Shown piece by piece: positions 41,848 through 49,950 of a stretch of DNA of 64,000 bases; the stretch's first letter is position 1, and each line of letters opens with the position of its first letter. The position numbers and the translations under genes were made by a program. Source of the stretch: Tractidigestivibacter sp050946515 (GTDB taxonomy: Bacteria; Actinomycetota; Coriobacteriia; Coriobacteriales; Atopobiaceae); NCBI RefSeq assembly GCF_050946515.1, contig NZ_JBMNUX010000002.1:124001-188000 (forward strand), written 5' to 3'. The notes under the pieces are model-generated. The model saw only the letters and a program-made list of their open reading frames with translations. It searched no databases and was not told the origin of the DNA.

Positions 41848-43143
41848 CTACTGGGCCGTCTCGCCCAGGACGTCCTGGACGTTGATCGCGATGTCATGCT
41901 TGGTAGGAATCCACTCGACCTTCTTGAACAGGGCAATTACCGTCATGGGAATGTAGGTCATCATGAACACGGGGAACGTGAAGAGGTTCGTGAAGATGCG
42001 CATCTTGCTCCTGCTGTGGATGTGCTTGCGCTCGGAGATCGTCGTGATGACGGCAAGCAGGAAGAAGACGACGTACATCGACAAGAACGTCATGATCAGC
42101 GAGCCCACGCACATGGCGAGCTCGCCGTCGGTGGCAATGAATCCGTGGCTGAGCGAGCCAACGATGAGATAGGTGCCATTAACCAGCGCCGAGAGAAGCG
42201 TCAGGAGGTTTCCTGGCGCAATGGTCATCATCATGTCATAGGACGCGAACTGGTGCTTGTGGATGCCGTGGACAAGGTCGCGGCAATACGAGAAGAACAC
42301 TTGGTAGAAGCCCTTGGTCCAGCGAAGGCGCTGAACCCAGCTGGCCTTCAAGGTGACTGGCTGCTCGTCGAAGAACTCGGCCGGCGCATAGCCGATCTGG
42401 ATGTTGTTTGCGCAGCAGAACGTGGAGAACTGGATGTCCTCGGTCAAGGTGTGGAAGTCCCAGCCGTGCATGCCCTTGATGATCTTCTCCGAGACAAGCC
42501 AGCCAGAGCCGGAGATAGCGCAGCTCGTGCCCACCATCATGCGGGCGTTGTTCAGGAACTTGGCTTCGCGCATGAACCAGAGCGCGTTGGCGGCAGAGAT
42601 CCAGCTGGAGTCGAAGTTCTTGGAGTTGCGATAGCTGGTGCACACGAGGTATCCAGCGTCAAAGGCATCGTTCATGATCGTGGTGTAGTTGGGCGAGACG
42701 AGGTTGTCGGCGTCCATCACGAAGAAGGCCTCATACTTGTCGCCGTACTCGTTCAGGATGCGGTCGAAGCCGTAGTCCATAGCCCAGCTCTTGCCCCTGC
42801 GCGCAAGGTCGTTTCGGTCCCACACGATGGCGCCCGCTTCTTCTGCCACCTGGTGCGTGTTGTCAGTGCATGCGTCGCAGACGACGAAGACGTCGAGAAG
42901 CTCGCGCGGATAGTCCTGCTCGAGGATGGAGCGAACCAGGTTGCCAATGACGGCCTCCTCGTTATGCGCAGAGATGAAGTACGCATAGCGGTGCTGCTTC
43001 TTGGCCTTGGGAAGGACGACGTCTCCCCTCGCCCACACGCGGAGGATGTAGACAATCTGATAGAAGTACGCAAGCGTGAAGAAGAGCCAGATGATCATGT
43101 TGAAGATAACGATGGGCGTGAGACCCAAGCGGTTGAACTCCAT
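41848..43143 (-). CDS. Family 2 membrane glycosyltransferase
   Basis: 431 residues. One N-terminal membrane helix is followed by a GT2 catalytic domain: SAHNEEAVIGNLVRSI, CDACTDNTHQVA, a metal-binding DxD in FFVMDADNLVSP, acidic base region TLTEDIQFS, and QRLRWTKGFYQ (QxxRW). About four C-terminal helices complete a hyaluronan/chitin-synthase-like processive architecture. It likely makes and exports a surface polysaccharide or glycolipid. There are no polysaccharide-cluster neighbours. One perfect CCCACACGAT box at 42819-42828 lies inside the coding region, probably by chance. Confidence 0.88.
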   Translation of the reverse strand: MEFNRLGLTPIVIFNMIIWLFFTLAYFYQIVYILRVWARGDVVLPKAKKQHRYAYFISAHNEEAVIGNLVRSILEQDYPRELLDVFVVCDACTDNTHQVAEEAGAIVWDRNDLARRGKSWAMDYGFDRILNEYGDKYEAFFVMDADNLVSPNYTTIMNDAFDAGYLVCTSYRNSKNFDSSWISAANALWFMREAKFLNNARMMVGTSCAISGSGWLVSEKIIKGMHGWDFHTLTEDIQFSTFCCANNIQIGYAPAEFFDEQPVTLKASWVQRLRWTKGFYQVFFSYCRDLVHGIHKHQFASYDMMMTIAPGNLLTLLSALVNGTYLIVGSLSHGFIATDGELAMCVGSLIMTFLSMYVVFFLLAVITTISERKHIHSRSKMRIFTNLFTFPVFMMTYIPMTVIALFKKVEWIPTKHDIAINVQDVLGETAQ

Positions 43144-43193
43144 GATGTAGAAAACTCCCTCCGTAGAAGTCGAAGGCGGCGCCCGCTGGGCGC

Positions 43194-44213
43194 CTAGGCC
43201 CCAAGCTGCGGGCAGATGCGCTCTCCCTCAGCAGTCCTGCCCATCGAGGTTCCTTTCAATGATTTTAGTACACCCAGAAGGTCCTCCGGCAACTTGTCGG
43301 CAAGCTCTATAGTCTCACCGGTCACAGGATGGTCAAAGCGAATGTGCCAAGAATGCAAGAACTGCCGCTTAAGCCCCAAGTTCTGGCGATCGTCTCCACG
43401 ACCATAGAGCTGGTCGCCCACCACCTGGTGGCCGATGTGTCGCATGTGAACGCGGATCTGGTGTGTGCGCCCGGTGTAGAGGTGGCACTCGAGCAGGCTG
43501 TAGCCGTCGTCGCGGCGCCCCGCCTCAAAGCGCTCGAGCGTCGTGAAGGTGGTTATGGCCTCGCGAGCGCCGGGGTCATCCGACACGGCCATGCGCAGGC
43601 GGTCGTGCGTGGAGCGGGCGATACCCGTCGTGATGGTGCCTGAGTCCGGGGCAACGTACCCTTGAACCAGCGTGACGTAGCGCCTGTCAAGGACGCGCAG
43701 GCGGATGAGGTCCTGCAGCGCCTTTTGGGTGACGTCATCTTTGGCAGCAACCATCAGGCCGCTTGTGTCCATGTCGAGGCGATGAACGATGCCCGGACGG
43801 TCTTCGCCTTGGAGCATCCCCAAGTGGGAGTATCCGCAGTGCGCGACGAGCGCGTTTGCGAGCGTGTCGTCCACATGGCCCGGGCTTGGATGGCAGACAA
43901 GCCCGGCCTGCTTGGAGAGCACGATCAGATAGTCGTCCTCAAAGCGTATGTCCAAGGGAATCTGCGGGTTAGGTGCGAGAAGGGCGCCTTCAGGCTCGTC
44001 GGGTTCCTCCACGGTCGCGCTCACGCGGTCCCCCAGCATGACCCGCTCAGACTTGGAGGTGGCAGCGGTGCCGTTGATCGTGACGGCGCCATGCTCTATC
44101 AGGCGGGCGCAGGCGGACCTGCTTGGCATGCCTTGGGCCGAGGCAAGAAGCGCGTCCAGGCGCTGGCCGTCAGTTGTCGGGTCTACCAAGATCTCTACCA
44201 CGCGAACCGACAC
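43194..44213 (-). CDS. RluA/RluD-family 23S rRNA pseudouridine synthase
   Basis: 339 residues from a GTG at 44213 with GGAG upstream. An N-terminal S4 RNA-binding domain (QRLDALLASAQGMPSRSACA) precedes the catalytic domain with HRLDMDTSGLMVAAK, whose Asp is the nucleophile. It isomerises uridines in large-subunit rRNA; which positions cannot be stated. In many actinobacteria it follows lspA; here amt-glnK lies on the opposite strand between the two genes. Confidence 0.9.
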   Translation of the reverse strand: MSVRVVEILVDPTTDGQRLDALLASAQGMPSRSACARLIEHGAVTINGTAATSKSERVMLGDRVSATVEEPDEPEGALLAPNPQIPLDIRFEDDYLIVLSKQAGLVCHPSPGHVDDTLANALVAHCGYSHLGMLQGEDRPGIVHRLDMDTSGLMVAAKDDVTQKALQDLIRLRVLDRRYVTLVQGYVAPDSGTITTGIARSTHDRLRMAVSDDPGAREAITTFTTLERFEAGRRDDGYSLLECHLYTGRTHQIRVHMRHIGHQVVGDQLYGRGDDRQNLGLKRQFLHSWHIRFDHPVTGETIELADKLPEDLLGVLKSLKGTSMGRTAEGERICPQLGA

Positions 44214-44465
44214 GAACTTCTCCGCCTTTCTCCCGTGTTGAACCGTGGCTCATGCTACCACGTGCCCGCGAAGCAGACGACTCGTCAGACGAGAAACCCA
44301 GGTTTCGAGCGGATTGCCCGAGTGCGTCGGAACATTGCGGAATGGTTGCCCTGCGTTTCCAATCGCACCACGTTTGTAAACAGGCCCCTTCCCTAGATAA
44401 ATGTGGCCTCGAGCCGTGAAATCATGGCTGGGTGAAGCTCACGGAAGCTAGGGAAGGAGCCAACC

Positions 44466-45737
44466 ATGACCCTCGACACCGGCACGACCGCCTTCATGCT
44501 CGTATGCACGATGCTCGTGCTGCTCATGACGCCGGGGCTCGCCTTCTTCTATGGAGGCCTCGCGCGCCGCAAGAACGTTGTCTCAACCATGATCATGTGC
44601 TTTGCCGCCATTGGCGTTGTCGGCATCGCCTGGGTTGTCGCGGGGTGGTCGTTTGCCTATGGCGGCGACGGCTCGAACCCGTGCTTTGGGGGCTTTGACC
44701 AGCTGCTCTTGAGCGGCATCGTCCAAGAGGGCGAGCAAGGGGCGCTTACGGAGGGCGGCTACCCCGTCCTTCTGGACGTTGCCTTCCAGATGGCGTTCGC
44801 GATGATCACCTGCGCGATCATCACGGGCGCCGTGGCCGGGCGCATGCGCTTTGGCGCGCTCATGGCGTTCATCTTTATCTGGGTGCTTGTCGTCTACTCC
44901 CCGCTCGCGCACATGGTCTGGGGCAAAGACGGGTCGCTCATCGGCGACATCATCGGCGCGCTCGACTTTGCTGGAGGCGACGTGGTCCACATCAGCTCGG
45001 GCGTGACGGGACTTCTTCTGTGCCTAGCGCTCGGCAAGCGGCGCGACTATGCCTTCAAGAGCTACCGCCCGCACAACGTCCCCTTCGTCGCCTTGGGAGC
45101 AGGCCTTCTTTGGTTTGGATGGTTCGGCTTCAACGGTGGCTCCGCATTCGCCGCCGACGGCACTGCGACGCTTGCGATCCTGAACACCCTCGTCGCCTCC
45201 GCCGCAGGCCTTGCGAGCTGGATGGTGATCGAGCGCGTTCGCACCGGAAGCCCCACCCTCGTGGGTGCCTCCACCGGGCTTGTCGCCGGCCTTGTGGTGA
45301 TTACGCCCTCCGCAGGATACGTCGAGCCTTGGGCAGCGCTGGTGATGGGCGCCATCGTAAGCCCCGCGGTGTACTTTGCCACCTCGGCCCTGAAGCCTCA
45401 CTTTGGGTACGACGACGCGCTCGACGCCTTTGGATGCCACGGCATCGGCGGCATTCTGGGCGGCATCCTAACCGGCCTTTTCGTGGTGCCCGAGCTTTCC
45501 CCTAACGGCAACGGCGGCCTTATCTACACCGGAGACTTCACGCTGCTTGGCCAGCAGGTTCTTGGCATCCTGGTGACGCTGGCCATCGTAATCGTGCTTG
45601 ACCTCGTCATCATCGCCATCGTGCGAGCGCTTTGGCACGGCGAGCTGCGCGTCAGCAAGTCCGAGGAGGCGCGAGGGCTGGACGTTGCCGTCCACGGAGA
45701 GTCCGCCTATCCCGCGTTCACCGGATTCGACGCATAG
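44466..45737 (+). CDS. amt: Ammonium transporter
   Basis: 423 residues with about eleven membrane helices. Amt signatures include MTPGLAFFYGGLARRKNVVS, HMVWGKDGSLIG, VVHISSGVTGLLLCLALG, WFGWFGFNGGSAF and DDALDAFGCHGIGGILGGIL, the last with the conserved pore-lining His. It imports ammonium. glnK follows after 54 bases, so the two form the standard amt-glnK unit. AAGGAG stands 7 bases before the ATG. Confidence 0.95.
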   Translation: MTLDTGTTAFMLVCTMLVLLMTPGLAFFYGGLARRKNVVSTMIMCFAAIGVVGIAWVVAGWSFAYGGDGSNPCFGGFDQLLLSGIVQEGEQGALTEGGYPVLLDVAFQMAFAMITCAIITGAVAGRMRFGALMAFIFIWVLVVYSPLAHMVWGKDGSLIGDIIGALDFAGGDVVHISSGVTGLLLCLALGKRRDYAFKSYRPHNVPFVALGAGLLWFGWFGFNGGSAFAADGTATLAILNTLVASAAGLASWMVIERVRTGSPTLVGASTGLVAGLVVITPSAGYVEPWAALVMGAIVSPAVYFATSALKPHFGYDDALDAFGCHGIGGILGGILTGLFVVPELSPNGNGGLIYTGDFTLLGQQVLGILVTLAIVIVLDLVIIAIVRALWHGELRVSKSEEARGLDVAVHGESAYPAFTGFDA

Positions 45738-45791
45738 AAGCGCATAGGATATTCACCCGAGTTCGAGACATCCCCTAGGAAGGGAGCAGCG

Positions 45792-46130
45792 ATGAAGAGG
45801 GTATCGGCAATCGTGCGACCCGAGAAGCTCGAGGAGCTCAAGGACGTCGTCAACGCCGCCGGCCTCAATGGCATGACGGTATACCAGGTGCAAGGCTGCG
45901 GAAACCAACGCGGCTGGAAGGAATACGTGCGCGGCAACGAGGTCATGCTCAACATGATTCCCAAGGTGAAGGTCGAGCTCGTCGTGAACGACGACCAGGT
46001 CGAGCCTCTGATAGACCTCATCTGCCAAGTAGCCCGCACCGGAGAGGTCGGCGACGGGAAGATCTTCATCTATCCCGTGGAGGAGTGCGTGCGCATCAGG
46101 ACCGGAGAGCGCGGCGAGAAGGCCGTATAG
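45792..46130 (+). CDS. glnK: P-II nitrogen regulatory protein
   Basis: 112 residues. P-II features: VSAIVRPEKLEELKDVVNAA start, T-loop region VQGCGNQRGWKEYVRGNEV with the Tyr at the usual modification position, and VGDGKIFIYPVEECVRIRTG end. It binds ATP/ADP and 2-oxoglutarate and blocks Amt when nitrogen is plentiful. It ends at a 14-base stem terminator. Confidence 0.93.
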   Translation: MKRVSAIVRPEKLEELKDVVNAAGLNGMTVYQVQGCGNQRGWKEYVRGNEVMLNMIPKVKVELVVNDDQVEPLIDLICQVARTGEVGDGKIFIYPVEECVRIRTGERGEKAV

Positions 46131-46147
46131 AGCAGGGTATAGAGCAC

Positions 46148-46191
46148 GAGCAAGGGCGCCCCCGCCATAGAACGGCCGGGCGCCCTTGCTC
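46148..46191. terminator. Hairpin between glnK and lspA
   Basis: Perfect 14-base stem GAGCAAGGGCGCCC/GGGCGCCCTTGCTC with a 16-base loop, between convergent genes. No T run is obvious. Confidence 0.7.
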
Positions 46192-46230
46192 GATGAATGC
46201 GCATGCTCAACCGCATGCCACGGAAGCAAC

Positions 46231-46722
46231 CTACGCCTGCGCCTCGTCTGCCCCCTTGCCGTGCTCGCCAAAGAACATGATGAGCAAAAAGACGATGACG
46301 CCGCAGGTCACGAACACGTCCGCGACGTTGAAGACCGGAAAGTCCATGAACGCGAGGCTCAAGAAGTCGGTCACGTAGCCCACCATCACGCGGTCGATCA
46401 TGTTGCCCAGGCCGCCTCCGCAGATGCAGGCGATGGTTACCGTGAGCGGCATGGAGACGTCGTCTCGCGTTGCCACGACCCATGAGCCCACGGCGAGGAC
46501 GACAAGCGCAAAGATCACGAACAGGACGCCAGCGCCCTCCCCTATGGAGAACGCCGCGCCTGTGTTCTTGACAAGCTTAAGGTTGATGATGCCAGAGATG
46601 AGCGTGTCGACCTTCCCGTCAGCGAGCCACGCGCGCGCGGCGGCCTTGGTTGCCTGGTCAAAGACCACGACAATCATGACAACGACGACAAAGGCGAGAA
46701 TTCTCGTGCCGCGCTTTGACAT
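46231..46722 (-). CDS. lspA: Lipoprotein signal peptidase
   Basis: 163 residues from the ATG at 46722 (MSKRGTRILAFVVVVMIVVV). It has four membrane helices and the conserved NTGAAFSI, GGGLGNMIDRVMVG and FNVADVFV; the two Asp residues are catalytic. It cleaves prolipoprotein signal peptides after lipidation. It follows ileS by 29 bases on the same strand. The ribosome site is weak, so translation may depend on coupling. Confidence 0.93.
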   Translation of the reverse strand: MSKRGTRILAFVVVVMIVVVFDQATKAAARAWLADGKVDTLISGIINLKLVKNTGAAFSIGEGAGVLFVIFALVVLAVGSWVVATRDDVSMPLTVTIACICGGGLGNMIDRVMVGYVTDFLSLAFMDFPVFNVADVFVTCGVIVFLLIMFFGEHGKGADEAQA

Positions 46723-46751
46723 TTGGCTCGATTCCGGCACCCGCCAGCCCC

Positions 46752-49559
46752 CTACTCCGCGTTGTTCTCGACGACGTCGTGGCAGCGGTCGCAAAGGCCG
46801 TCCTCGCCCAGCTCGCGCCAGTTCCAGCAGCGAGGGCACTTCTCGCCGTCTGCATGCGAGACCTCTGCGCCAAAGTCCTCTCCCTCGGAGAGCGTGACGG
46901 CAGAGCACACGAGCGGCTCGGCAAGGTTGACGCCCGCGTCCTGGACGAGCTTGAGCGCCTCGGCAGGAAGCGTGAGCTCAGCGCGCGCGGCCTGAGTGGT
47001 CTTCTCAGGGATGACGCCGGCGGCGACTGCCTCCTCGTAGGCCTTGGTGAAGGCGCTGCGCGAGTCGGCGATGGCTCGGTTCACAGCAAGGAGCGGCTCG
47101 TACTCGCCAGCTGCCATGGGAGCCTGGTACCAGTCGAGAAGCGCCGCGCGCTCCTGGCCGTCGCGCATGGAGGCGGGCAGGTAGTCCATAACCTCGTCTG
47201 TGGTGTAGGCGAGAATCGGCTGGAAGTCGTGGACCAACATCGTGAGGATCTGGGCCCACACGGTCTGGGCGCTGCGCCTCTCGAAGGAGTCCTTGCCTCC
47301 GCAGTAGACGCGGTCCTTGGTGGCGTTGAGGTAGCCGTTGGAGAGCTCGGTCACGTAGTCGTAGAGGTTGCGGTAGACCACGTTGAAGCGGTAGCCCTCA
47401 TACGCCTTGGAGACCACGTCATGGACCTCGCACATGCGAGCAAGGGTCACGCGGTCATAGGGCATGAGCTTGTCGAGAGAGACGGCGTCTGTCGCGGGGT
47501 CAAACTGACCCTCGAGCTCGCCGAGCAGGAAGCGGAAGGTGTTGCGGATCTTGCGGTAGGCGTCGCCCACGTGGTTCAGGATCTCCTCGTCGCAGGGGAC
47601 GTCGGTGGAGGTGTCGACGGAGGCAACCCACAGGCGAAGCACGTCCGCGCCACGGGTGTCGCAGACCTTGTTGGGGTCAATCACGTTTCCGAGCGACTTG
47701 GACATCTTGCGGCCTTGGCCGTCGAGCGTGAAGCCCTGGGAGACGATCGACTTGTAGGGAGCCACGTCGTAGGCGCCCACGGAGGTCATGAGCGAGCTCA
47801 TGAACCAGCCGCGGTGCTGGTCGGAGCCCTCAAGGTACATGTCAGCAGGGAACTGCAGGTAGTCGCGGTGCTTGCAGACGGCGGTGTGCGAGACGCCAGA
47901 GTCCCACCACACGTCCAGGATGTCGGTGTTGGCCTTCAGGTGATGGCCGCCGCACTTGGGGCACACGCAGGCGTCGCCCAGATAGCTTGCGGGATCCTCG
48001 GTGAACCACGCGTCAGAGCCCTTCTCGCGGAAGAGCTTGATCACGGCGTCGAGCGTGTCGTCGTTCATGACCGTCTCGCCGCAGTCCTCGCAGGTGTAGG
48101 CCGGGATGGGCACGCCCCAGTTGCGCTGGCGAGAGATGCACCAGTCAGGACGGCCCTCGACCATCGAGGTGATGCGGTTTCTCGAGTGCTCGGGATAGAA
48201 CTTGACCTTCTTCAGCTCGCGCAGGGCGTCCTTGCGAAGGCCAGTCTTGTCCATAGAGACGAACCACTGGCTCGTGGCGCGGAAGATGACCGGCTGCTTG
48301 CAGCGCCAGCAGTGCGGGTAGCTGTGCGTGATGTCCTCGTGCAGGATCAGCGTGCCGCGCTCGTCGAGCCACTCGATGATCTTGGGATTGGCGTCGTTCA
48401 CGTTCATGCCGCTCCACGGGCCGCCGGTGCCCATGCCGTCGCCCTTGTAGAAGTTGCCGTCGTCGTCGACGGGCATCACGATGGGGATGTCGAAGCGCAT
48501 GCCGGCGTTGTAGTCGTCCACGCCGTGGCCTGGGGCGGAGTGCACGATGCCCGTGCCGTCCTCAAGCGTGACGTAGTCGGCGTAGATGAACTCGCCCTCC
48601 ACGCCCTGGTCGCCAAAGATCGGCTGCTTGTAGCGGTTATGGGCGAGCTCGACTCCCGTCATCGTCCAGACGGTGCCGTCCTGGCGGGTTACGAGCGTGG
48701 CGTCGTCCCAGCCAAACTTGGCCGCGCACTTCTCCCAGAGGGCCTCCGCAAAGATTGCGGCGCGGCCGTCGTGCACGACCGCGACGTAGTTGGCCTCGGG
48801 GTGCAGGATCACGGCGTCGTCAGCGGGAAGGGTCCACGGCGTCGTGGTCCAGATGGCCACGTCAAGCTTGCCTTCCCAGGCCTCGAGGCCCTCGGGGACG
48901 GTCGTCATCTCGAAGCGGACGAAGATTGCCGGCGAGACCTCGTCGCCGTACTCGATCTCTGCCTCGGCGAGAGCCGTGTGGCAGTGGGTGCACCAGTGCA
49001 CGGGCTTGCGGCCGCGATAGATGGCGCCCTTGTCGAAGATGGCCTTGAAGATCTCGACGTCGGTGGCGTCGTAGTCGTGGGTGTAGGTGAGGTAGGGGTT
49101 GTCCCACTCGCCCAGCACGCCCAGGCGCTTGAAGCCCTGGCGCTGGGTGTCAACCTGCTCGACGGCCAGCTTGTTGCAGAGCTCGCGAATCTTGACCGTG
49201 GGAAGCTGGTTGAACTTCTCGGTGCCCAGCATCTCCTCGACCTTGTGCTCGATTGGCTGGCCATGGCAGTCCCAGCCGGGGACGTAGGGAGTCTGGTAGC
49301 CGCGCATCGACCAATAGCGGTTGATGATGTCTTTTGAGATCTTGTTCTGCGCATGGCCCAGGTGGATGGGGCCGTTGGCATAGGGAGGGCCGTCGTGAAG
49401 CACGAACTTGTCATGGCCCTCATTCTTCTTCAGGAGCTGACCGTAGAGGTCATTGTCCTCCCACATCTGCAGCCGCTTGGGCTCGTTTGCCGCAAGCGAG
49501 GCGCGCATGGGGAACCCCGTCTTGGGGAGGTTCATCGACTTCTTGTACTGGTTTGCCAC
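46752..49559 (-). CDS. ileS: Isoleucyl-tRNA synthetase
   Basis: 935 residues from a GTG at 49559 (VANQYKKSMNLPKTGFPMRA). AAGGGG lies 7 bases upstream, and the opening matches bacterial IleS; the frame upstream is the T-box leader. Motifs are PPYANGPIHLGHAQNKISKD (HIGH), GRKMSKSLGNVIDP (KMSKS) and a C-terminal zinc site CPRCWNWRELG...CDRCHD. It charges tRNA-Ile and edits valine. Expression is controlled by the upstream T-box. Confidence 0.96.
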   Translation of the reverse strand: MANQYKKSMNLPKTGFPMRASLAANEPKRLQMWEDNDLYGQLLKKNEGHDKFVLHDGPPYANGPIHLGHAQNKISKDIINRYWSMRGYQTPYVPGWDCHGQPIEHKVEEMLGTEKFNQLPTVKIRELCNKLAVEQVDTQRQGFKRLGVLGEWDNPYLTYTHDYDATDVEIFKAIFDKGAIYRGRKPVHWCTHCHTALAEAEIEYGDEVSPAIFVRFEMTTVPEGLEAWEGKLDVAIWTTTPWTLPADDAVILHPEANYVAVVHDGRAAIFAEALWEKCAAKFGWDDATLVTRQDGTVWTMTGVELAHNRYKQPIFGDQGVEGEFIYADYVTLEDGTGIVHSAPGHGVDDYNAGMRFDIPIVMPVDDDGNFYKGDGMGTGGPWSGMNVNDANPKIIEWLDERGTLILHEDITHSYPHCWRCKQPVIFRATSQWFVSMDKTGLRKDALRELKKVKFYPEHSRNRITSMVEGRPDWCISRQRNWGVPIPAYTCEDCGETVMNDDTLDAVIKLFREKGSDAWFTEDPASYLGDACVCPKCGGHHLKANTDILDVWWDSGVSHTAVCKHRDYLQFPADMYLEGSDQHRGWFMSSLMTSVGAYDVAPYKSIVSQGFTLDGQGRKMSKSLGNVIDPNKVCDTRGADVLRLWVASVDTSTDVPCDEEILNHVGDAYRKIRNTFRFLLGELEGQFDPATDAVSLDKLMPYDRVTLARMCEVHDVVSKAYEGYRFNVVYRNLYDYVTELSNGYLNATKDRVYCGGKDSFERRSAQTVWAQILTMLVHDFQPILAYTTDEVMDYLPASMRDGQERAALLDWYQAPMAAGEYEPLLAVNRAIADSRSAFTKAYEEAVAAGVIPEKTTQAARAELTLPAEALKLVQDAGVNLAEPLVCSAVTLSEGEDFGAEVSHADGEKCPRCWNWRELGEDGLCDRCHDVVENNAE

Positions 49560-49598
49560 AAAAGACCCCTTCTCTTCGTCCGGGCGCTCAAAAAGCAA

Positions 49599-49861
49599 GA
49601 GGCGCCCGCCCCACGTGCTGGGACGAAGCGCCTCACGTGCGTTTCGATTCAGACCACCCAGCGTGCGGATTTCCGCGTTACTCGGCTGGCCTGTGACGGC
49701 GGCCACTCCGTCGACGCCTACTGACGCGGCACGCACACGCCGCGCGTTGGGGCCGAGGCTCTGGGGTGATCTTGCGACGGACGCCAAGGCGGGCTCTCAC
49801 CATCCCCGCTCGCTCTCCATGGCGCTGCCCGAGGCTACCTGTCCCCTTCACAGCCTTTCGG
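49599..49861 (-). promoter_or_regulatory. T-box riboswitch of ileS with intrinsic terminator
   Basis: On the minus strand the leader contains GAAGGGGACAGGTAG near its start. Next come the stem I distal signature GCGGGGATGGTGAGAGCCCG, a specifier candidate AUC (Ile) followed by A at 49768-49770, and the T-box core TGGGTGGTCTG at about 49650-49660 with the tRNA-pairing UGGN. It ends in a terminator: GAGGCGC (RNA 5' arm, 49628-49634) pairs with GCGCCTC (49599-49605), followed by TTGCTTTTT. Uncharged tRNA-Ile would favour the antiterminator and read-through into ileS. Confidence 0.85.
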
Positions 49862-49867
49862 AGCTGC

Positions 49868-49873
49868 ATGATA
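49868..49873 (-). promoter_or_regulatory. Extended -10 promoter of the ileS leader
   Basis: TGCTATCAT on the minus strand, an extended -10 (TGn plus TATCAT), lies about 7 bases before the start of the T-box leader. No good -35 was seen. Confidence 0.45.
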
Positions 49874-49950
49874 GCACGTCTGCGGTCTCAATTGACCCGC
49901 CCGGCGATTTCTCACCAAGGCTTTCAGACGAACCGGCAAGGGCTGGCCCC

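Noticed and set aside
42819..42828. Perfect CCCACACGAT box inside the glycosyltransferase gene
   Set aside because: Single copy within conserved coding sequence, with no further boxes at the expected spacing, so probably coincidence.
46716..49337. 873-codon plus-strand open frame opposite ileS, and similar frames opposite nusA, the NuoG/GltD fusion and leuS
   Set aside because: These are antisense frames kept open by high GC content over clear conserved genes; they have no support of their own.
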